Assembly (NCBI GenBank): GCA_003176995.1 | Contig: QHBN01000042.1 | Location: forward strand, 27,820 to 91,819 | Length of the DNA: 64,000 bases | From: Candidatus Nitrosopolaris wilkensis | Lineage (GTDB): Archaea > Thermoproteota > Nitrososphaeria > Nitrososphaerales > Nitrososphaeraceae | Direction of reading: 5' to 3' | Shown: piece by piece, positions 43,781-53,335 of the stretch | Position numbering within the stretch: the stretch's first letter is position 1 | How the letters are laid out: the number at the start of each line of letters is the position of its first letter | Notes under the pieces: model-generated | What the model was told of the DNA's origin: nothing | What the model saw: the letters and a program-made list of their open reading frames with translations, nothing else | The model's database searches: none | Made by a program: the position numbers and the translations under genes

Positions 43781-45466
43781 ATGGTAGAAATGATCGGCGC
43801 AAAAGCTTTGATCCATGCTCTCGAAAAGGAGGGGGTGGACATAGTGTTTGGACTGCCAGGTGGGGCGAACCTGCCTATTTACGACGCTCTCGTTGATGCC
43901 AACTTCAGACATATACTTGTCAGACACGAACAATCAGCATCTCATATGGCGGATGGCTATGCGAGAATAAAGCGAAAGGCAGGGGTATGTTTTGCAACTT
44001 CAGGTCCCGGCGCTACAAATCTTATTACAGGTATTGCTACTGCACATGCTGACTCTTCTCCAATGATAGCTGTAACAGGACAAGTGCCGCTGGCAATGAT
44101 TGGCAAGGATTCCTTCCAAGAGACAGATATTATTGGTGTTGCTAATCCCTGCACAAAATATGCCTTCCAACCCAGGTTTGCACATGAAATCCCAGAGACG
44201 GTTAAAAAAGCGTTTTATATTGCTGAAAGTGGAAGGCCAGGACCCGTACTGATAGATATCCCGAAGGACGTACAGCAGTCAAGCGCTGATATGAACTTCC
44301 CAGAACTTATAAAAGTAAGAGGCTATAGTCCGGTGGTAGATGCAGACCTTTCTCAATTAGGCAAGTCAGTGGAAATTTTGCTTAATGCTGAGAGACCCAT
44401 AATAATGGGCGGAGGGGGTGTCATTCTCTCGGGGGCTTTTTCTGAATTGCAAGCAGTTGCAGAAATACTGATGGCTCCAGTGGTGACTACATTTAAGGGT
44501 AAGGGATCGTTTCCTGAAAATCATCCTCTTGCAATGGGTCCAATTGGGATGCACGGACACGCAGAGGCCAACAAAATGATTTTGGAGGCAGATTGTATAT
44601 TGGCAGTGGGCGCAAGATTTTCAGACAGATCGGTTGGAAGGTACGATGAATTTGGAAGGGGTATGAGCATCATACATATGGATGTCGATCCTGCGGAAAT
44701 TGGCAAGAACAAATCAGTAGATGTAGCAGTTATCGGAGATGTAAAGTCGTCTTTGAGAACCCTTGTCAAAATGCTCTCAAAGGTTATAATAAAAAAAGAT
44801 CAAGATAACCCGTGGTTGAGGAGAAGAAAAGAACTTATCGATCATTATGCAGAGACACTAAAGGATTATCCAAGAGATCTGACAGCCAGGAAAGCGTTAA
44901 AAAAACTGAGGGAAATATTGCCGGCTAATTCGATTGCGACCACTGAAGTGGGCCAATGTCAGATGTGGGCATCGTTACACTTTGACGTTATAGCTCCTGG
45001 CACTTTTTTTAGCTCAACCGGACTTGGGACTATGGGCTTCGGTTTTCCTGCTTCGATAGGTGCAAAGGCTGCTAGGCCAGGAGTACCTGTGGTCGATATA
45101 GCTGGCGATGGGTCATTTAACATGACAGAGAACTCTCTTGCCGTGTCGGTGCTGGATAACTTACCTGTAATTGTCTTTTTAATGAATAATTATATGCTTG
45201 GGATGGTGGCTCAATGGCAGAGAACGTTTTATAACAGACGCTATATGGGGGTCCACCAGCGTAACTGCCCAGATTATGTAAAAATAGCACAAGCGTATGG
45301 CGCACAGGGTATTAAAGCTCAGTCTTTGTCAGAGTTGGAAAAAGCAATTAGATCAGCTCTCAAGATGGAAGTTGCTACCGTCATTGATATTATCATCGAC
45401 CCTGAAGAAGATGTTTATCCTTTCGTAATACCAGGTACAGGTCTTAAAGACATGGTTACAGGATAG
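43781..45466 (+). CDS. ilvB: Acetolactate synthase large subunit
   Basis: IlvB is the thiamine-diphosphate and FAD enzyme that makes acetolactate or acetohydroxybutyrate, the first common step to valine, leucine and isoleucine. The catalytic glutamate is in 'ILVRHEQSASHMADGYARIK', followed by 'FATSGPGATNLITGIATAHA' and the ThDP motif 'VDIAGDGSFNMTENSLAVSV' with 'NNYMLGMVAQWQ'. At 561 residues it is full length. It heads ilvB-ilvN-leuA-leuB, with only 10 bp before ilvN. Confidence 0.97.
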   Translation: MVEMIGAKALIHALEKEGVDIVFGLPGGANLPIYDALVDANFRHILVRHEQSASHMADGYARIKRKAGVCFATSGPGATNLITGIATAHADSSPMIAVTGQVPLAMIGKDSFQETDIIGVANPCTKYAFQPRFAHEIPETVKKAFYIAESGRPGPVLIDIPKDVQQSSADMNFPELIKVRGYSPVVDADLSQLGKSVEILLNAERPIIMGGGGVILSGAFSELQAVAEILMAPVVTTFKGKGSFPENHPLAMGPIGMHGHAEANKMILEADCILAVGARFSDRSVGRYDEFGRGMSIIHMDVDPAEIGKNKSVDVAVIGDVKSSLRTLVKMLSKVIIKKDQDNPWLRRRKELIDHYAETLKDYPRDLTARKALKKLREILPANSIATTEVGQCQMWASLHFDVIAPGTFFSSTGLGTMGFGFPASIGAKAARPGVPVVDIAGDGSFNMTENSLAVSVLDNLPVIVFLMNNYMLGMVAQWQRTFYNRRYMGVHQRNCPDYVKIAQAYGAQGIKAQSLSELEKAIRSALKMEVATVIDIIIDPEEDVYPFVIPGTGLKDMVTG

Positions 45467-45476
45467 TGAAATAGTT

Positions 45477-46034
45477 GTGGTAACAACAACTTTACCCGGC
45501 ACCCCGGCAGCACCAACTCCAACCACTACCTTAAATGAAAAAATCGGCGGCTGGCATATATTGTCCGCTCTGCTGGAAAATAAACCCGGCGTTCTTTTTA
45601 GGGTGACAAATCTCTTTCGGGCCAGGAATTTTAACATTGAAAGTATAACTGTAGGTTCCACCGAACAAGCCGATCTCTCGAGGATGACAATTACGCTTAA
45701 TAGTGACGAAAGAACGCTTGATCAACTCGCGAAGCAGCTTAGGAAGTTAATTGATGTGGTAGAAGTCAAGGTACTTGATACAGATAAAACAGTTTATCGT
45801 GAGCTTGCATTGATAAAAATGAATGCAGGAGACCCCACTACGAGAATGGAAATAACCAATTTTGCATCTATTTTTAGAGCAAACATACTCGATATCGGAA
45901 AGGAGACAATTACCGTGGAGCTTACCGGAACGCCTGACAAAATCGAGGCCTTTAAGAATCTTGTCGATCACTTTGGAATCACACAGCTGGCCAGAACTGG
46001 TGTTTCTGCTCTCCCGAGGGGTGCAGAACTTTAG
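45477..46034 (+). CDS. ilvN: Acetolactate synthase regulatory subunit
   Basis: The 185-residue small subunit carries an N-terminal ACT domain ('ILSALLENKPGVLFRVTNLF', 'RARNFNIESITVGSTEQADL') and the ALS_ss C-terminal domain ('RELALIKMNAG'). It confers feedback inhibition by valine on IlvB. The GTG start gives a 15-residue Thr/Pro-rich lead. Its stop codon is followed directly by the leuA ATG, a sign of translational coupling. Confidence 0.95.
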   Translation: MVTTTLPGTPAAPTPTTTLNEKIGGWHILSALLENKPGVLFRVTNLFRARNFNIESITVGSTEQADLSRMTITLNSDERTLDQLAKQLRKLIDVVEVKVLDTDKTVYRELALIKMNAGDPTTRMEITNFASIFRANILDIGKETITVELTGTPDKIEAFKNLVDHFGITQLARTGVSALPRGAEL

Positions 46035-47549
46035 ATGTTAGGCGCTGACAGTAAAGTAAGGATATTTGATACGACGTTAAGAGACGGTGAACAAACACCT
46101 GGAGTTTCAATAACCCCAGAGCAGAAAGTACAGATTGCGATTAAACTTGATGAACTTGGAATTGATGCTATTGAGGTCGGCTTTCCTGTCGTGTCCCACG
46201 GAGAAACAATTGCAATCAAAAGTATAACCAAACAAGGATTAAAAGCAGAAATTTGTGGCCTGGCCCGCGCTATAAAATCAGATTTAGATGCTGCTATAAA
46301 TTGCGATTTAACCTACGTCCACACTTTTATTGCAACATCAGATATTCATATGCAGTTTAAGTTAAAAATGGATCGACAACAGGTGCTGGAAAAGGCTGTA
46401 TGGGCGGTAGAATACGCCAAAAAACATGGCGTTGAGGTAGAGTTTTCTGCCGAGGACGCAACACGATCCGATCGAGCATTCTTAAATCAAGTTTTCATGG
46501 CCGTGGCTAATGTTGGTGTTGATAGATTAGACATTCCGGATACAGTAGGCTACGCTACTCCCCAATATATCGAACAGCTTGTCAAAGATGTAAAGGCATA
46601 CACTAGGCTTCCGATTAGCATGCACTGTCACGATGATTTTGGTCTGGCGGTAGCTAACTCATTATCGGGAATAAACGCGGGTGCAGATTGCGCCCATGTG
46701 ACGATAAACGGCTTAGGGGAGCGAGCAGGTAATGCATCGCTTGAGGAATTTGTTATGGCACTACAATGCCTCTACGGTAGGAAACATAATGTCAAAACTG
46801 AGTTGCTATATGAGACTTCTAGATTCGTATCAAATACGATGGGAATAATTGTACAACCAAACAAAGCAATAATCGGTGAAAACGCCTTTGGTCACGAATC
46901 TGGTATTCATACCCACGGTATTATAAATAATCCGCTTACCTACGAACCAATTAGTCCTGATCTTGTGGGTAGAAAAAGATGGATGCAAGCAGGTAAACAC
47001 GCTGGTGCTCACGGAATAAAGGCAATGCTGGAAGGTTTTGGCATCGGGCCGACAGAGAAGGAGCTTTATGAGATTGTGGAAAAGCAAAAGAACCTTGCTG
47101 ACAAGGGGAAATCTATCACCACCGCAGAGCTCCTGTCTATTGCGGGCGAGGTCATGCGTAATAATAAATTCGAAGAGAAATTCAAACTCTATGATTTTCA
47201 TATTGTTACAGGGATGAATATAATACCGACCGCTGTAGTTAGATTAAATACGGACGGCAAGGATTTCATTGCCTCGGAAATTGGGGTTGGGCCTGTCGAT
47301 GCTGCTCTGAAAGCGATACAAAAGATTGCAGGAGAAATGGCTAATATAAAAATCCGGGAATACCGGCTAGATTCTATCACTGGGGGCTCGGATGCATTAG
47401 CTGAGGTGTCCGTGAAGGTGGAGGACAAAAACGGCAACGTTGTTTCTGCAAGAAAAGCTGGCGAGGATGTCGTGGTTGCTTCAGTTCAGGCTATGATGGA
47501 TGCGATTAACAAAGTTATGCTGCAAAAAGTGCTCTATACAAAGTATTAA
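46035..47549 (+). CDS. leuA: 2-isopropylmalate synthase
   Basis: LeuA condenses acetyl-CoA and 2-oxoisovalerate in the first step specific to leucine. The barrel start is '[20 protein letters not shown]', metal ligands include '[15 protein letters not shown]' and '[10 protein letters not shown]', and the C-terminal LeuA dimer domain ('[20 protein letters not shown]') gives feedback control. At 504 residues it is full length. Citramalate or homocitrate synthase relatives share the fold, but the flanking ilv and leuB genes support leucine synthesis. Confidence 0.93.
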   Translation: MLGADSKVRIFDTTLRDGEQTPGVSITPEQKVQIAIKLDELGIDAIEVGFPVVSHGETIAIKSITKQGLKAEICGLARAIKSDLDAAINCDLTYVHTFIATSDIHMQFKLKMDRQQVLEKAVWAVEYAKKHGVEVEFSAEDATRSDRAFLNQVFMAVANVGVDRLDIPDTVGYATPQYIEQLVKDVKAYTRLPISMHCHDDFGLAVANSLSGINAGADCAHVTINGLGERAGNASLEEFVMALQCLYGRKHNVKTELLYETSRFVSNTMGIIVQPNKAIIGENAFGHESGIHTHGIINNPLTYEPISPDLVGRKRWMQAGKHAGAHGIKAMLEGFGIGPTEKELYEIVEKQKNLADKGKSITTAELLSIAGEVMRNNKFEEKFKLYDFHIVTGMNIIPTAVVRLNTDGKDFIASEIGVGPVDAALKAIQKIAGEMANIKIREYRLDSITGGSDALAEVSVKVEDKNGNVVSARKAGEDVVVASVQAMMDAINKVMLQKVLYTKY

Positions 47550-47582
47550 AGTTTATACCTAGTTATATAATTTGGTTGTAGA

Positions 47583-48608
47583 TTGGGAAGGTATAGTGTT
47601 GCGCTAATAGCAGGTGACGGAGTAGGCCCAGAGCTCACTTCCTCTGCGAAAACGATACTTGAAACGATAAACGATAATAGTAACATTAAATTTAATATAA
47701 GAAATGTAGACGCAGGTGACAGGGCTCTATCCGAATACGGTAAAGCCCTTCCGCAATTCAGCTCTGATGTAATACAAAAGTCACAAGTATGTTTAAAAGG
47801 ACCTGTGGGAGAGAGCGCTGCAGACGTGATCCTCGTTTTACGACGGCAGTACGATTTGTACGCAAATGTTAGACCGGCAAAGTCCTATCCTAATATTCCA
47901 AATCTTTCAGCCAATGTAGATCTCGTAATAGTAAGAGAAAATACTGAGGACGTTTACTTAGGATGGGAATTTGACGCTGATGAGAATACAGTGGTAGGAC
48001 TGAGGGTAACGTCCGAAAGGGCGTCTAGACGTATTGCTGAGTACGGCTTTAAAACAGCGATGTTTCGGAATAAAAAGAAGAGACTTGTAACAGCACATAA
48101 GGCCAACGTCTTGCGCAAGGGTGACGGATTATTTGCAAGAACCTGTAAGTCAATCGCTCAAAACTATCCCGAAATTATCTATAGCGAATCATATGTAGAC
48201 ACATGCGCTATGAATCTGATCCGGAATCCAGAAGAATTTGATGTTATTTTGACAACGAACCTTTACGGTGACATATTGTCAGACGAGGCCGCGCAGGTAG
48301 TAGGAGGGCTTGGATTGGGCCCAGCTGCTAATATTGGGGAGTCTTTTGCCTTGTTCGAGCCGGTTCATGGAGCCGCATTCGATATTGCAGGAAAAAATAT
48401 AGCAAATCCATCTTCCATTTTATTATCAATAAAGATGATGCTGGAGTGGCTATCAGACAAATATCATGATAGGGGCGCATTTAAAGAGGGACTGCGTATA
48501 GAATCCGCCATGGTTGTGCTGCTAAGAAAAAACCTAAAAACCAAAGATATCGGCGGCAAACTTACAACTACCGAATTTACGAAGCTACTATCTCTTTCAA
48601 TGTACTAA
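47583..48608 (+). CDS. leuB: 3-isopropylmalate dehydrogenase (beta-decarboxylating family)
   Basis: The 341-residue enzyme belongs to the isocitrate/isopropylmalate dehydrogenase family: 'VALIAGDGVGPELTSSAKTI', 'VRENTEDVYLGWEF', 'LVTAHKANVLRKGDGLFART' and 'TNLYGDILSDEAAQVVGGLG', then 'FEPVHGAAFDIAGKNIANPS'. The position after leuA argues for isopropylmalate, although isocitrate or homoisocitrate specificity cannot be excluded by eye. Start TTG 47583. LeuC and LeuD are not in the window. Confidence 0.9.
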   Translation: MGRYSVALIAGDGVGPELTSSAKTILETINDNSNIKFNIRNVDAGDRALSEYGKALPQFSSDVIQKSQVCLKGPVGESAADVILVLRRQYDLYANVRPAKSYPNIPNLSANVDLVIVRENTEDVYLGWEFDADENTVVGLRVTSERASRRIAEYGFKTAMFRNKKKRLVTAHKANVLRKGDGLFARTCKSIAQNYPEIIYSESYVDTCAMNLIRNPEEFDVILTTNLYGDILSDEAAQVVGGLGLGPAANIGESFALFEPVHGAAFDIAGKNIANPSSILLSIKMMLEWLSDKYHDRGAFKEGLRIESAMVVLLRKNLKTKDIGGKLTTTEFTKLLSLSMY

Positions 48609-49126
48609 GGAGGTTAAGTGTGACTTGCTTACGATAGTGATTCTGTGGATGATCACAGCATTTTGGCGCTCGTTGCTCCCAAGCAATTAATATGAAGACG
48701 AATGGACTATTCATAACTGCAGGCGAAAATAAGACCAGCTGAAATGCTGTGACACCGAGCTTCTAACCCATCATTTGCGGAAAAGGGGTGAGCAACAGCG
48801 AAAACCAAGATTGATAACTCTTTCTTCAGCAACTGAGAGGAAGCTAATTTTGGCGATCAGCCCTAAAACATTTGTGAGTCGTAGTATTACCTTGAAGGTT
48901 TCAAAAAGTAGAAATTTTGTTTTGGCAGAAGAAACGTTGCTTTCGCAAGCCTCGATCTGCAATGAGCAAATCGGTAAGGTCGGAGTTTATCTATCCATAT
49001 ATAAAACAAAAGTATGCGTTAAAAGACTTGTATCTTCAGCGGTGTCATAAAATGCTGAAGTGGTCCAATGTATAACACATATAATCACTGATTTTTTGGA
49101 ACTAGAGGGACGAAACCGGGATAGCG
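48609..49126. other. leuB-ilvC spacer with alternative stems and an orphan Shine-Dalgarno
   Basis: About 520 bp. Right after leuB an AGGAGG (48608-48613) is followed by GTG TGA, a start codon next to a stop. CACAG at 48654-48658 can pair either with CTGTG at 48643-48647 or, as part of TCACAGCATTT (48653-48663), with AAATGCTGTGA at 48742-48752. The short track ORFs here look accidental. Confidence 0.5.
48643..48752 (+). promoter_or_regulatory. Mutually exclusive stem pair in the leuB-ilvC spacer
   Basis: A short stem CTGTG/CACAG with a 6-nt loop competes with an 11-bp perfect inverted repeat (TCACAGCATTT...AAATGCTGTGA) 78 nt apart. This geometry is seen in RNA switches, but no known riboswitch class was recognised and the element may be chance. 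Confidence 0.3.
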
Positions 49127-49135
49127 CATATATAG
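49127..49135 (+). promoter_or_regulatory. TATA box of ilvC
   Basis: CATATATAG is centred 27 nt before the ilvC ATG, giving ilvC its own leaderless promoter separate from the ilvB-leuB cluster. Confidence 0.6.
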
Positions 49136-49157
49136 AACAGTTTCACACTCGATCGCT

Positions 49158-50162
49158 ATGTCTGCCAAAAGATGGCTGGATGCACAGGTTAAAATCGATC
49201 CAATTAAAAACCAATCCGTCGCAGTGATCGGCTACGGTATTCAAGGTCGTGCCCAAGCGAGCAATATGAAAGATTCAGGAATCGACGTAATTATTGGTCT
49301 GAGAAAAGATGGCAAGACCTGGAAATTAGCAGAGCAGGAGGGTCACAAAGTAATGGGCATATCAGAAGCCGTAGCTGGCGCCGATATCATCCATATTTTG
49401 ATTCCCGACATGGAACAGGTAGATACCTACTCCAAATATATTGCCCCATATATGACAGAAGGAAATGCACTTAGCTTTTCTCACGGAGCGGCAATTCACT
49501 GGAAATGGATAGTCCCCCCGAAAACTGCGGATGTGATCATGGTAGCGCCTAAAGGTCCAGGACAACTGGTGCGAGAATTATACCAACAAGGTTTTGGTAC
49601 CCCATCTTTGGTCGCCGTGCATCAGGATCATACAGAAAAAGCTTGGGATAGGGTGTTGGCAATGGCGAAAGGTATCGGTAGCACGAGACCAGGAGTAATT
49701 CAAACTTCCTTTAAAGAGGAGGTCGAAACGGACTGGTTTGGTGAGCAGGTAGATCTTTGTGGGGGCGCACACTCTCTGGTGAAGGATGCTTTTGAAACGC
49801 TAGTAGATGCAGGATACCAACCCGAAGTTGCGTACTTCGAATGTCTTCATGAACTAAAATTAATAGTAGATCTTATTCAAAAATATGGGATTACTGGCAT
49901 GTATAAACGTGTAAGTGAAACCGCCAGATATGGTGGATTGACCAGAGGGCCAAGGGTGGTTAATGAGGAATCAAGAAATAGAATGAAGGAGATTTTAAAA
50001 GAAATTCAATCAGGCCAGTTCGCAGAAGAGTGGGTTAGTGTTTACAAGAAAGAGGGAAAAAACTCGTTCGCTCGATACATGAAAGATCTTGAAAATCACG
50101 AAGTAGAAAAGGTAGGAAAAGTTATGCGCAAGATGATGTGGCCAAATTCGCAGGAGAATTAA
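49158..50162 (+). CDS. ilvC: Ketol-acid reductoisomerase
   Basis: IlvC rearranges and reduces acetolactate to dihydroxy-isovalerate. The short class I form is seen: Rossmann 'VAVIGYGIQGRAQASNMKDS', 'VMVAPKGPGQLVRELYQQGF', and the knotted helical domain with metal ligands in 'EVETDWFGEQVDLCGG' and 'VAYFECLHELKLIVDLIQK'. At 334 residues it is full length. It has its own promoter although it works directly after IlvBN. Confidence 0.97.
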   Translation: MSAKRWLDAQVKIDPIKNQSVAVIGYGIQGRAQASNMKDSGIDVIIGLRKDGKTWKLAEQEGHKVMGISEAVAGADIIHILIPDMEQVDTYSKYIAPYMTEGNALSFSHGAAIHWKWIVPPKTADVIMVAPKGPGQLVRELYQQGFGTPSLVAVHQDHTEKAWDRVLAMAKGIGSTRPGVIQTSFKEEVETDWFGEQVDLCGGAHSLVKDAFETLVDAGYQPEVAYFECLHELKLIVDLIQKYGITGMYKRVSETARYGGLTRGPRVVNEESRNRMKEILKEIQSGQFAEEWVSVYKKEGKNSFARYMKDLENHEVEKVGKVMRKMMWPNSQEN

Positions 50163-50204
50163 TACCTGCTGCTCAAATACAAATCTATTTGATGATCAAG
50201 TTTG

Positions 50205-50223
50205 ATGCACCACTCTAGTGCAT
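50205..50223. terminator. Inverted repeat between convergent ilvC and rpl40e
   Basis: ATGCAC and GTGCAT with an 8-nt loop form a small hairpin in the 128-bp gap between the two stop codons; a bidirectional transcript end is plausible. Confidence 0.35.
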
Positions 50224-50290
50224 ACATTTGATTATTCCATTTTCTCCGGATATCCTTATACACAACCCAAATTATTATTAGTGAAAAGAA

Positions 50291-50458
50291 TTATTTCTTG
50301 ACTCCCAAAGTCCGGTTTTTGAGCCTCATGTGGCTTCCATGACATTTTCTGCACCTTGTGGAAGAGATGGGATTCTTTACACCGCATTTAAAGCAGACTT
50401 TGAAGAACAGTCTGCGCTGTTGCGCTATTTGTTTCTTGGTAGCATCCGTAATCGGCAA
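50291..50458 (-). CDS. rpl40e: 50S ribosomal protein L40e
   Basis: Missing from the track. The 55-residue protein starts at TTG 50458 after a GAGG ribosome-binding site and reads 'MPITDATKKQIAQQRRLFFK' then 'VCFKCGVKNPISSTRCRKCH', ending in a basic tail. The four cysteines in two C-x2-C pairs and the 'CRKCHGSHMRLKNR' block are diagnostic of L40e, which in eukaryotes is made as a ubiquitin fusion. The plus-strand track ORF 50330..50515 is its shadow. Confidence 0.93.
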   Translation of the reverse strand: MPITDATKKQIAQQRRLFFKVCFKCGVKNPISSTRCRKCHGSHMRLKNRTLGVKK

Positions 50459-50715
50459 TATTTTCCTCGGCTACCCATGGACAAAACCTTGATTTGTACC
50501 TTTCTATTCGTTTGATAAGCCAAAGCGAGTATCTGAATGCGCATCATTGCCGAGTCTGGATAACAGCTCAGCCTGTCTCATCTTTGCGGTATGCTTATGT
50601 GCCTGTTATCAGGTTATTTACAAAAACCTTTATTCATTTCAAGATTCGTATAGTAAAAATCATATTCGATCAAAAAACGGGGAATAGTTTTAAACTTTGG
50701 GTCTATCCCTATCCT

Positions 50716-51021
50716 ATGCACGACTATTTTGAGATAGATCGTCTGATCGAAGATCTCGCCAAAATATATTCTACTGCATGTGCTACCACTTGCTTTAAGC
50801 TATCGAAAACCAAGATGCCCACGAGGGAAGAATTCCGGACCAAAGTTGTAGAATTCATGGAACATTTCGAATATACATTGTCGACCTTTCCGCAAGGCCC
50901 AGAAATCGATCAATTTAGAGATTACGCTAGGGGGATCCTTCGAAAGGAGATTGAAAAGGTGCTTCAAGGGGAAAACAAAGAAGTTGAGCGACGTTACAAG
51001 TATTATGTAGAGTACAATTAG
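50716..51021 (+). CDS. Unknown 101-residue helical protein
   Basis: I chose ATG 50716 ('MHDYFEIDRLIEDLAKIYST') because the upstream 74 codons of the track ORF are not protein-like. The protein is helical and charged ('TREEFRTKVVEFMEHFEYTL', 'FRDYARGILRKEIEKVLQGE'), with no recognised family. It lies 186 bp before the fbp gene on the same strand. A role cannot be given. Confidence 0.55.
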   Translation: MHDYFEIDRLIEDLAKIYSTACATTCFKLSKTKMPTREEFRTKVVEFMEHFEYTLSTFPQGPEIDQFRDYARGILRKEIEKVLQGENKEVERRYKYYVEYN

Positions 51022-51207
51022 GTGTGTACATTTTCTTCGTAGATTTGGGGAGAGGGATAGGTCGGTCTGCCTTTACGCAAATGCTGTGTGAGCCCATATT
51101 AAATTTAAATTATCAACTCATTTGGTATCAGGTTCGAGCCGCTAGCCTAAGAGATCATTTGTCATATTATCAGAAAGGTTTTAAACTTGAGGCAGGAGAG
51201 CTTCGAT

Positions 51208-52341
51208 ATGCGAATTACCCTATCAGCAATTAAAGCAGACATCGGAGGAATCGGTGGTCATACTCGCCCAAGTGAAGAACTGGTTGGGACAGTTAGAAGC
51301 TTTGTAGGAAGAAAGGCAAAAGATCTGTTAATCGATTATTATGTAGGTTATACAGGGGACGATATTCATATTATCATGAGTCATACTCTCAGCGTCGATA
51401 ACGATAGAGTCCATAAACTTGCTTGGGATGCATTTACAGAAGGGACTATAGTTGCTAAAGAACAAGGGTTGTACGGTGCCGGCCAGGACCTCCTGAAGGA
51501 TTCGTTTTCAGGTAATGTGAGAGGAATGGGTCCAGGGGTAGCTGAGATCGAGATGGAGGAGCGGCCAAGTGAGGTTTTCTGTATCTTTGCCGCAGACAAG
51601 ACGGAACCTGGTGCATTTAACTTTCCGATGTGGCGTATATTTGTCGATTCAAGAAGCAATACCGGTCTCCTTATTAATGAAAAGCTGGCCGCTGGAGTAA
51701 CTTTCAGGATAATGGATGTGATTGGTGGTAAGATAGCAGACCTAAAGATGTGGGAAGACAAGCCAGAACTCGAAGCAGCGCTTATGTATCCTGGAAGATA
51801 TGTGATACACTCAGTTCTTTCATCTGATGGAGAACCTATTGTATCGGCATCGACTGATAGGTTACACAACATTGCAGGTACATATGTGGGGAAGGATGAT
51901 CCAATAGCTATCGTGCGGACACAAAAGGATTTTCCAGCAACCGAGGAGGCAGGCAGTGCATTTAACAATCCTCACTTTGTCGCAGGAAACACAAGGGGTA
52001 GCCATCATATGCCGCTCATGCCAGTCAAATTGAATTCGGCAGCTAGTTTAAATTATTCCTTGCCAATTGTTTCATGCATAGTATTCAGCATGCATAACGG
52101 GAAAATGAGCGGTCCTCTTGACGGGTTTGGCACCACAGACTGGGATCTGCAACGAATGATGGCAGCTGAAAGAGCAATAATCATGCGTAACCAAGGATTC
52201 ATTCACCCTGCGACGCTCGTGCCAGAAGAACTGGAGTACAATAAGGGATATGAAGCAAGAATGTCAAAACTCAACAAGAAATTCAAGCCTCTAGAAGGAG
52301 AATCAAACCAGAACAAACACAACAGCAAAGTACAGGAATAG
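51208..52341 (+). CDS. fbp: Fructose-1,6-bisphosphate aldolase/phosphatase
   Basis: This bifunctional archaeal enzyme condenses triose phosphates to fructose bisphosphate and removes one phosphate, making gluconeogenesis one-way. The family motifs are 'LSAIKADIGGIGGHTRPSEE', 'SHTLSVDNDRVHKLAWDAF', 'MGPGVAEIEMEERPSEVF', 'AADKTEPGAFNFPMWRIFVD' and 'GPLDGFGTTDWDLQRMMAAE', with multiple Asp residues binding magnesium. ATG 51208 follows a GGAGAG sequence; the track start TTG 51187 is longer. It precedes tpiA by 9 bp, a natural gluconeogenic pair. Confidence 0.95.
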   Translation: MRITLSAIKADIGGIGGHTRPSEELVGTVRSFVGRKAKDLLIDYYVGYTGDDIHIIMSHTLSVDNDRVHKLAWDAFTEGTIVAKEQGLYGAGQDLLKDSFSGNVRGMGPGVAEIEMEERPSEVFCIFAADKTEPGAFNFPMWRIFVDSRSNTGLLINEKLAAGVTFRIMDVIGGKIADLKMWEDKPELEAALMYPGRYVIHSVLSSDGEPIVSASTDRLHNIAGTYVGKDDPIAIVRTQKDFPATEEAGSAFNNPHFVAGNTRGSHHMPLMPVKLNSAASLNYSLPIVSCIVFSMHNGKMSGPLDGFGTTDWDLQRMMAAERAIIMRNQGFIHPATLVPEELEYNKGYEARMSKLNKKFKPLEGESNQNKHNSKVQE

Positions 52342-52350
52342 TGGGGGCAG

Positions 52351-53028
52351 TTGAGGCTTCCTCTTATTATTATCAATTTTAAAAATTACCCAGAAACCTA
52401 TGGCCAAAACACTATTGAGTTGTCGAAAGTAGCACAGAAAGTTGCCAACGATACTAAAGTAGAGATTATTTTGGCTCCACCGCAAGCATCAATCGCTGCA
52501 GTAAGTCAGATCGTCCCAATCCCAATTCTGTGCCAACATCTCGACGATGCGCCCGAAGGTGCCGCTACAGGCTTCTTCATTCCTGAAATGGCCAAGTCTT
52601 TTGGAGCTAGTGGCTCGCTCCTGAATCATAGCGAACATAGACTAGGGAGACAAACCATCCGTAAGCTAATCGAACGTCTCCGCACTCTGCAGATGACTTC
52701 GGTAGTTTGTGCCAAAACTCCTGACGAGGTAGCAAGTATTGCAAAGTTTCGCCCTGACTTTATTGCGATCGAACCTCCTGAATTAATTGGGTCAGGAAAA
52801 GCTGTTTCGAAACATAATCCCTCACTCATTACGCGTTCAGTAGAAGCAAAAGCCCGGTATTCTAGTTCTACAAAGCTAATTTGCGGCGCCGGAATTGTGG
52901 AAAAAATCGATGTCAGCAGCGCAGCTCGACTTGGTGCAGAGGGGATTCTGGTAGCAAGTGGCATAGTAAAATCACACTCTTGGAGCGAGAAAATTTACGA
53001 ATTGGCTTCCGGATTTAACGACCAGTAA
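52351..53028 (+). CDS. tpiA: Triosephosphate isomerase
   Basis: The 225-residue archaeal-type TIM interconverts dihydroxyacetone phosphate and glyceraldehyde 3-phosphate. The start 'LIIINFKNYPETYG' carries the active-site Asn/Lys, 'LLNHSEHRLG' the catalytic His, and 'IAIEPPELIGSGKAVS' the catalytic Glu; 'CGAGIVEKIDVSSAARLGAE' is the phosphate site. It is short like other archaeal TIMs. It starts at TTG 9 bp after fbp, so the two are one transcription unit. Confidence 0.96.
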   Translation: MRLPLIIINFKNYPETYGQNTIELSKVAQKVANDTKVEIILAPPQASIAAVSQIVPIPILCQHLDDAPEGAATGFFIPEMAKSFGASGSLLNHSEHRLGRQTIRKLIERLRTLQMTSVVCAKTPDEVASIAKFRPDFIAIEPPELIGSGKAVSKHNPSLITRSVEAKARYSSSTKLICGAGIVEKIDVSSAARLGAEGILVASGIVKSHSWSEKIYELASGFNDQ

Positions 53029-53077
53029 TCAATCGAATACTGTTCTAGAACAGAAGCCTAAGAAAGTTCCTTTAAGA

Positions 53078-53335
53078 CTAAACTCCAATTTCTTTCGCTA
53101 ATTTGATAAGCTTCTTGCCATCTCCTGTGAGTTTGTTATATACCTTATTCTTGACGAGTTTTCTTTGGACCAATCCATTACGTTGCGCCTTCAATAAAAG
53201 TTTATGACCATAACCATATGCTCCTAGTCTCTGGAGTAATTCTCGAGTCGGATATTCCGAATAGCCTATAGTCTTTAAAAGTCTGACGATAGCTCTCTCT
53301 CTAACGAGCAGCCGCAATAGTTGTACCTGTTTCAC
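53078..53335 (-). CDS. Small winged-helix protein
   Basis: The 85-residue basic protein has 'RERAIVRLLKTIGYSEYPTR' followed by 'ELLQRLGAYGYGHKLLLKAQ' and a C-terminal 'YNKLTGDGKKLIKLAKEI', a compact winged-helix layout typical of archaeal stand-alone DNA-binding proteins. It converges with tpiA, 49 bp away. Target unknown. Confidence 0.65.
   Translation of the reverse strand: MKQVQLLRLLVRERAIVRLLKTIGYSEYPTRELLQRLGAYGYGHKLLLKAQRNGLVQRKLVKNKVYNKLTGDGKKLIKLAKEIGV

Noticed and set aside
48775-49050. 91-codon plus-strand ORF between leuB and ilvC
   Set aside because: Basic, low-pattern sequence overlapped by an equally long minus-strand frame; no evidence for coding.
51120-51150. Possible tRNA T-arm (GGTTCGAGCC)
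   Set aside because: The flanking bases do not pair as T-stem and no acceptor or anticodon arm can be built.
51024-51233. 69-codon plus-strand ORF before fbp
   Set aside because: Overlaps the fbp start in another frame and contains its AT-rich promoter region.
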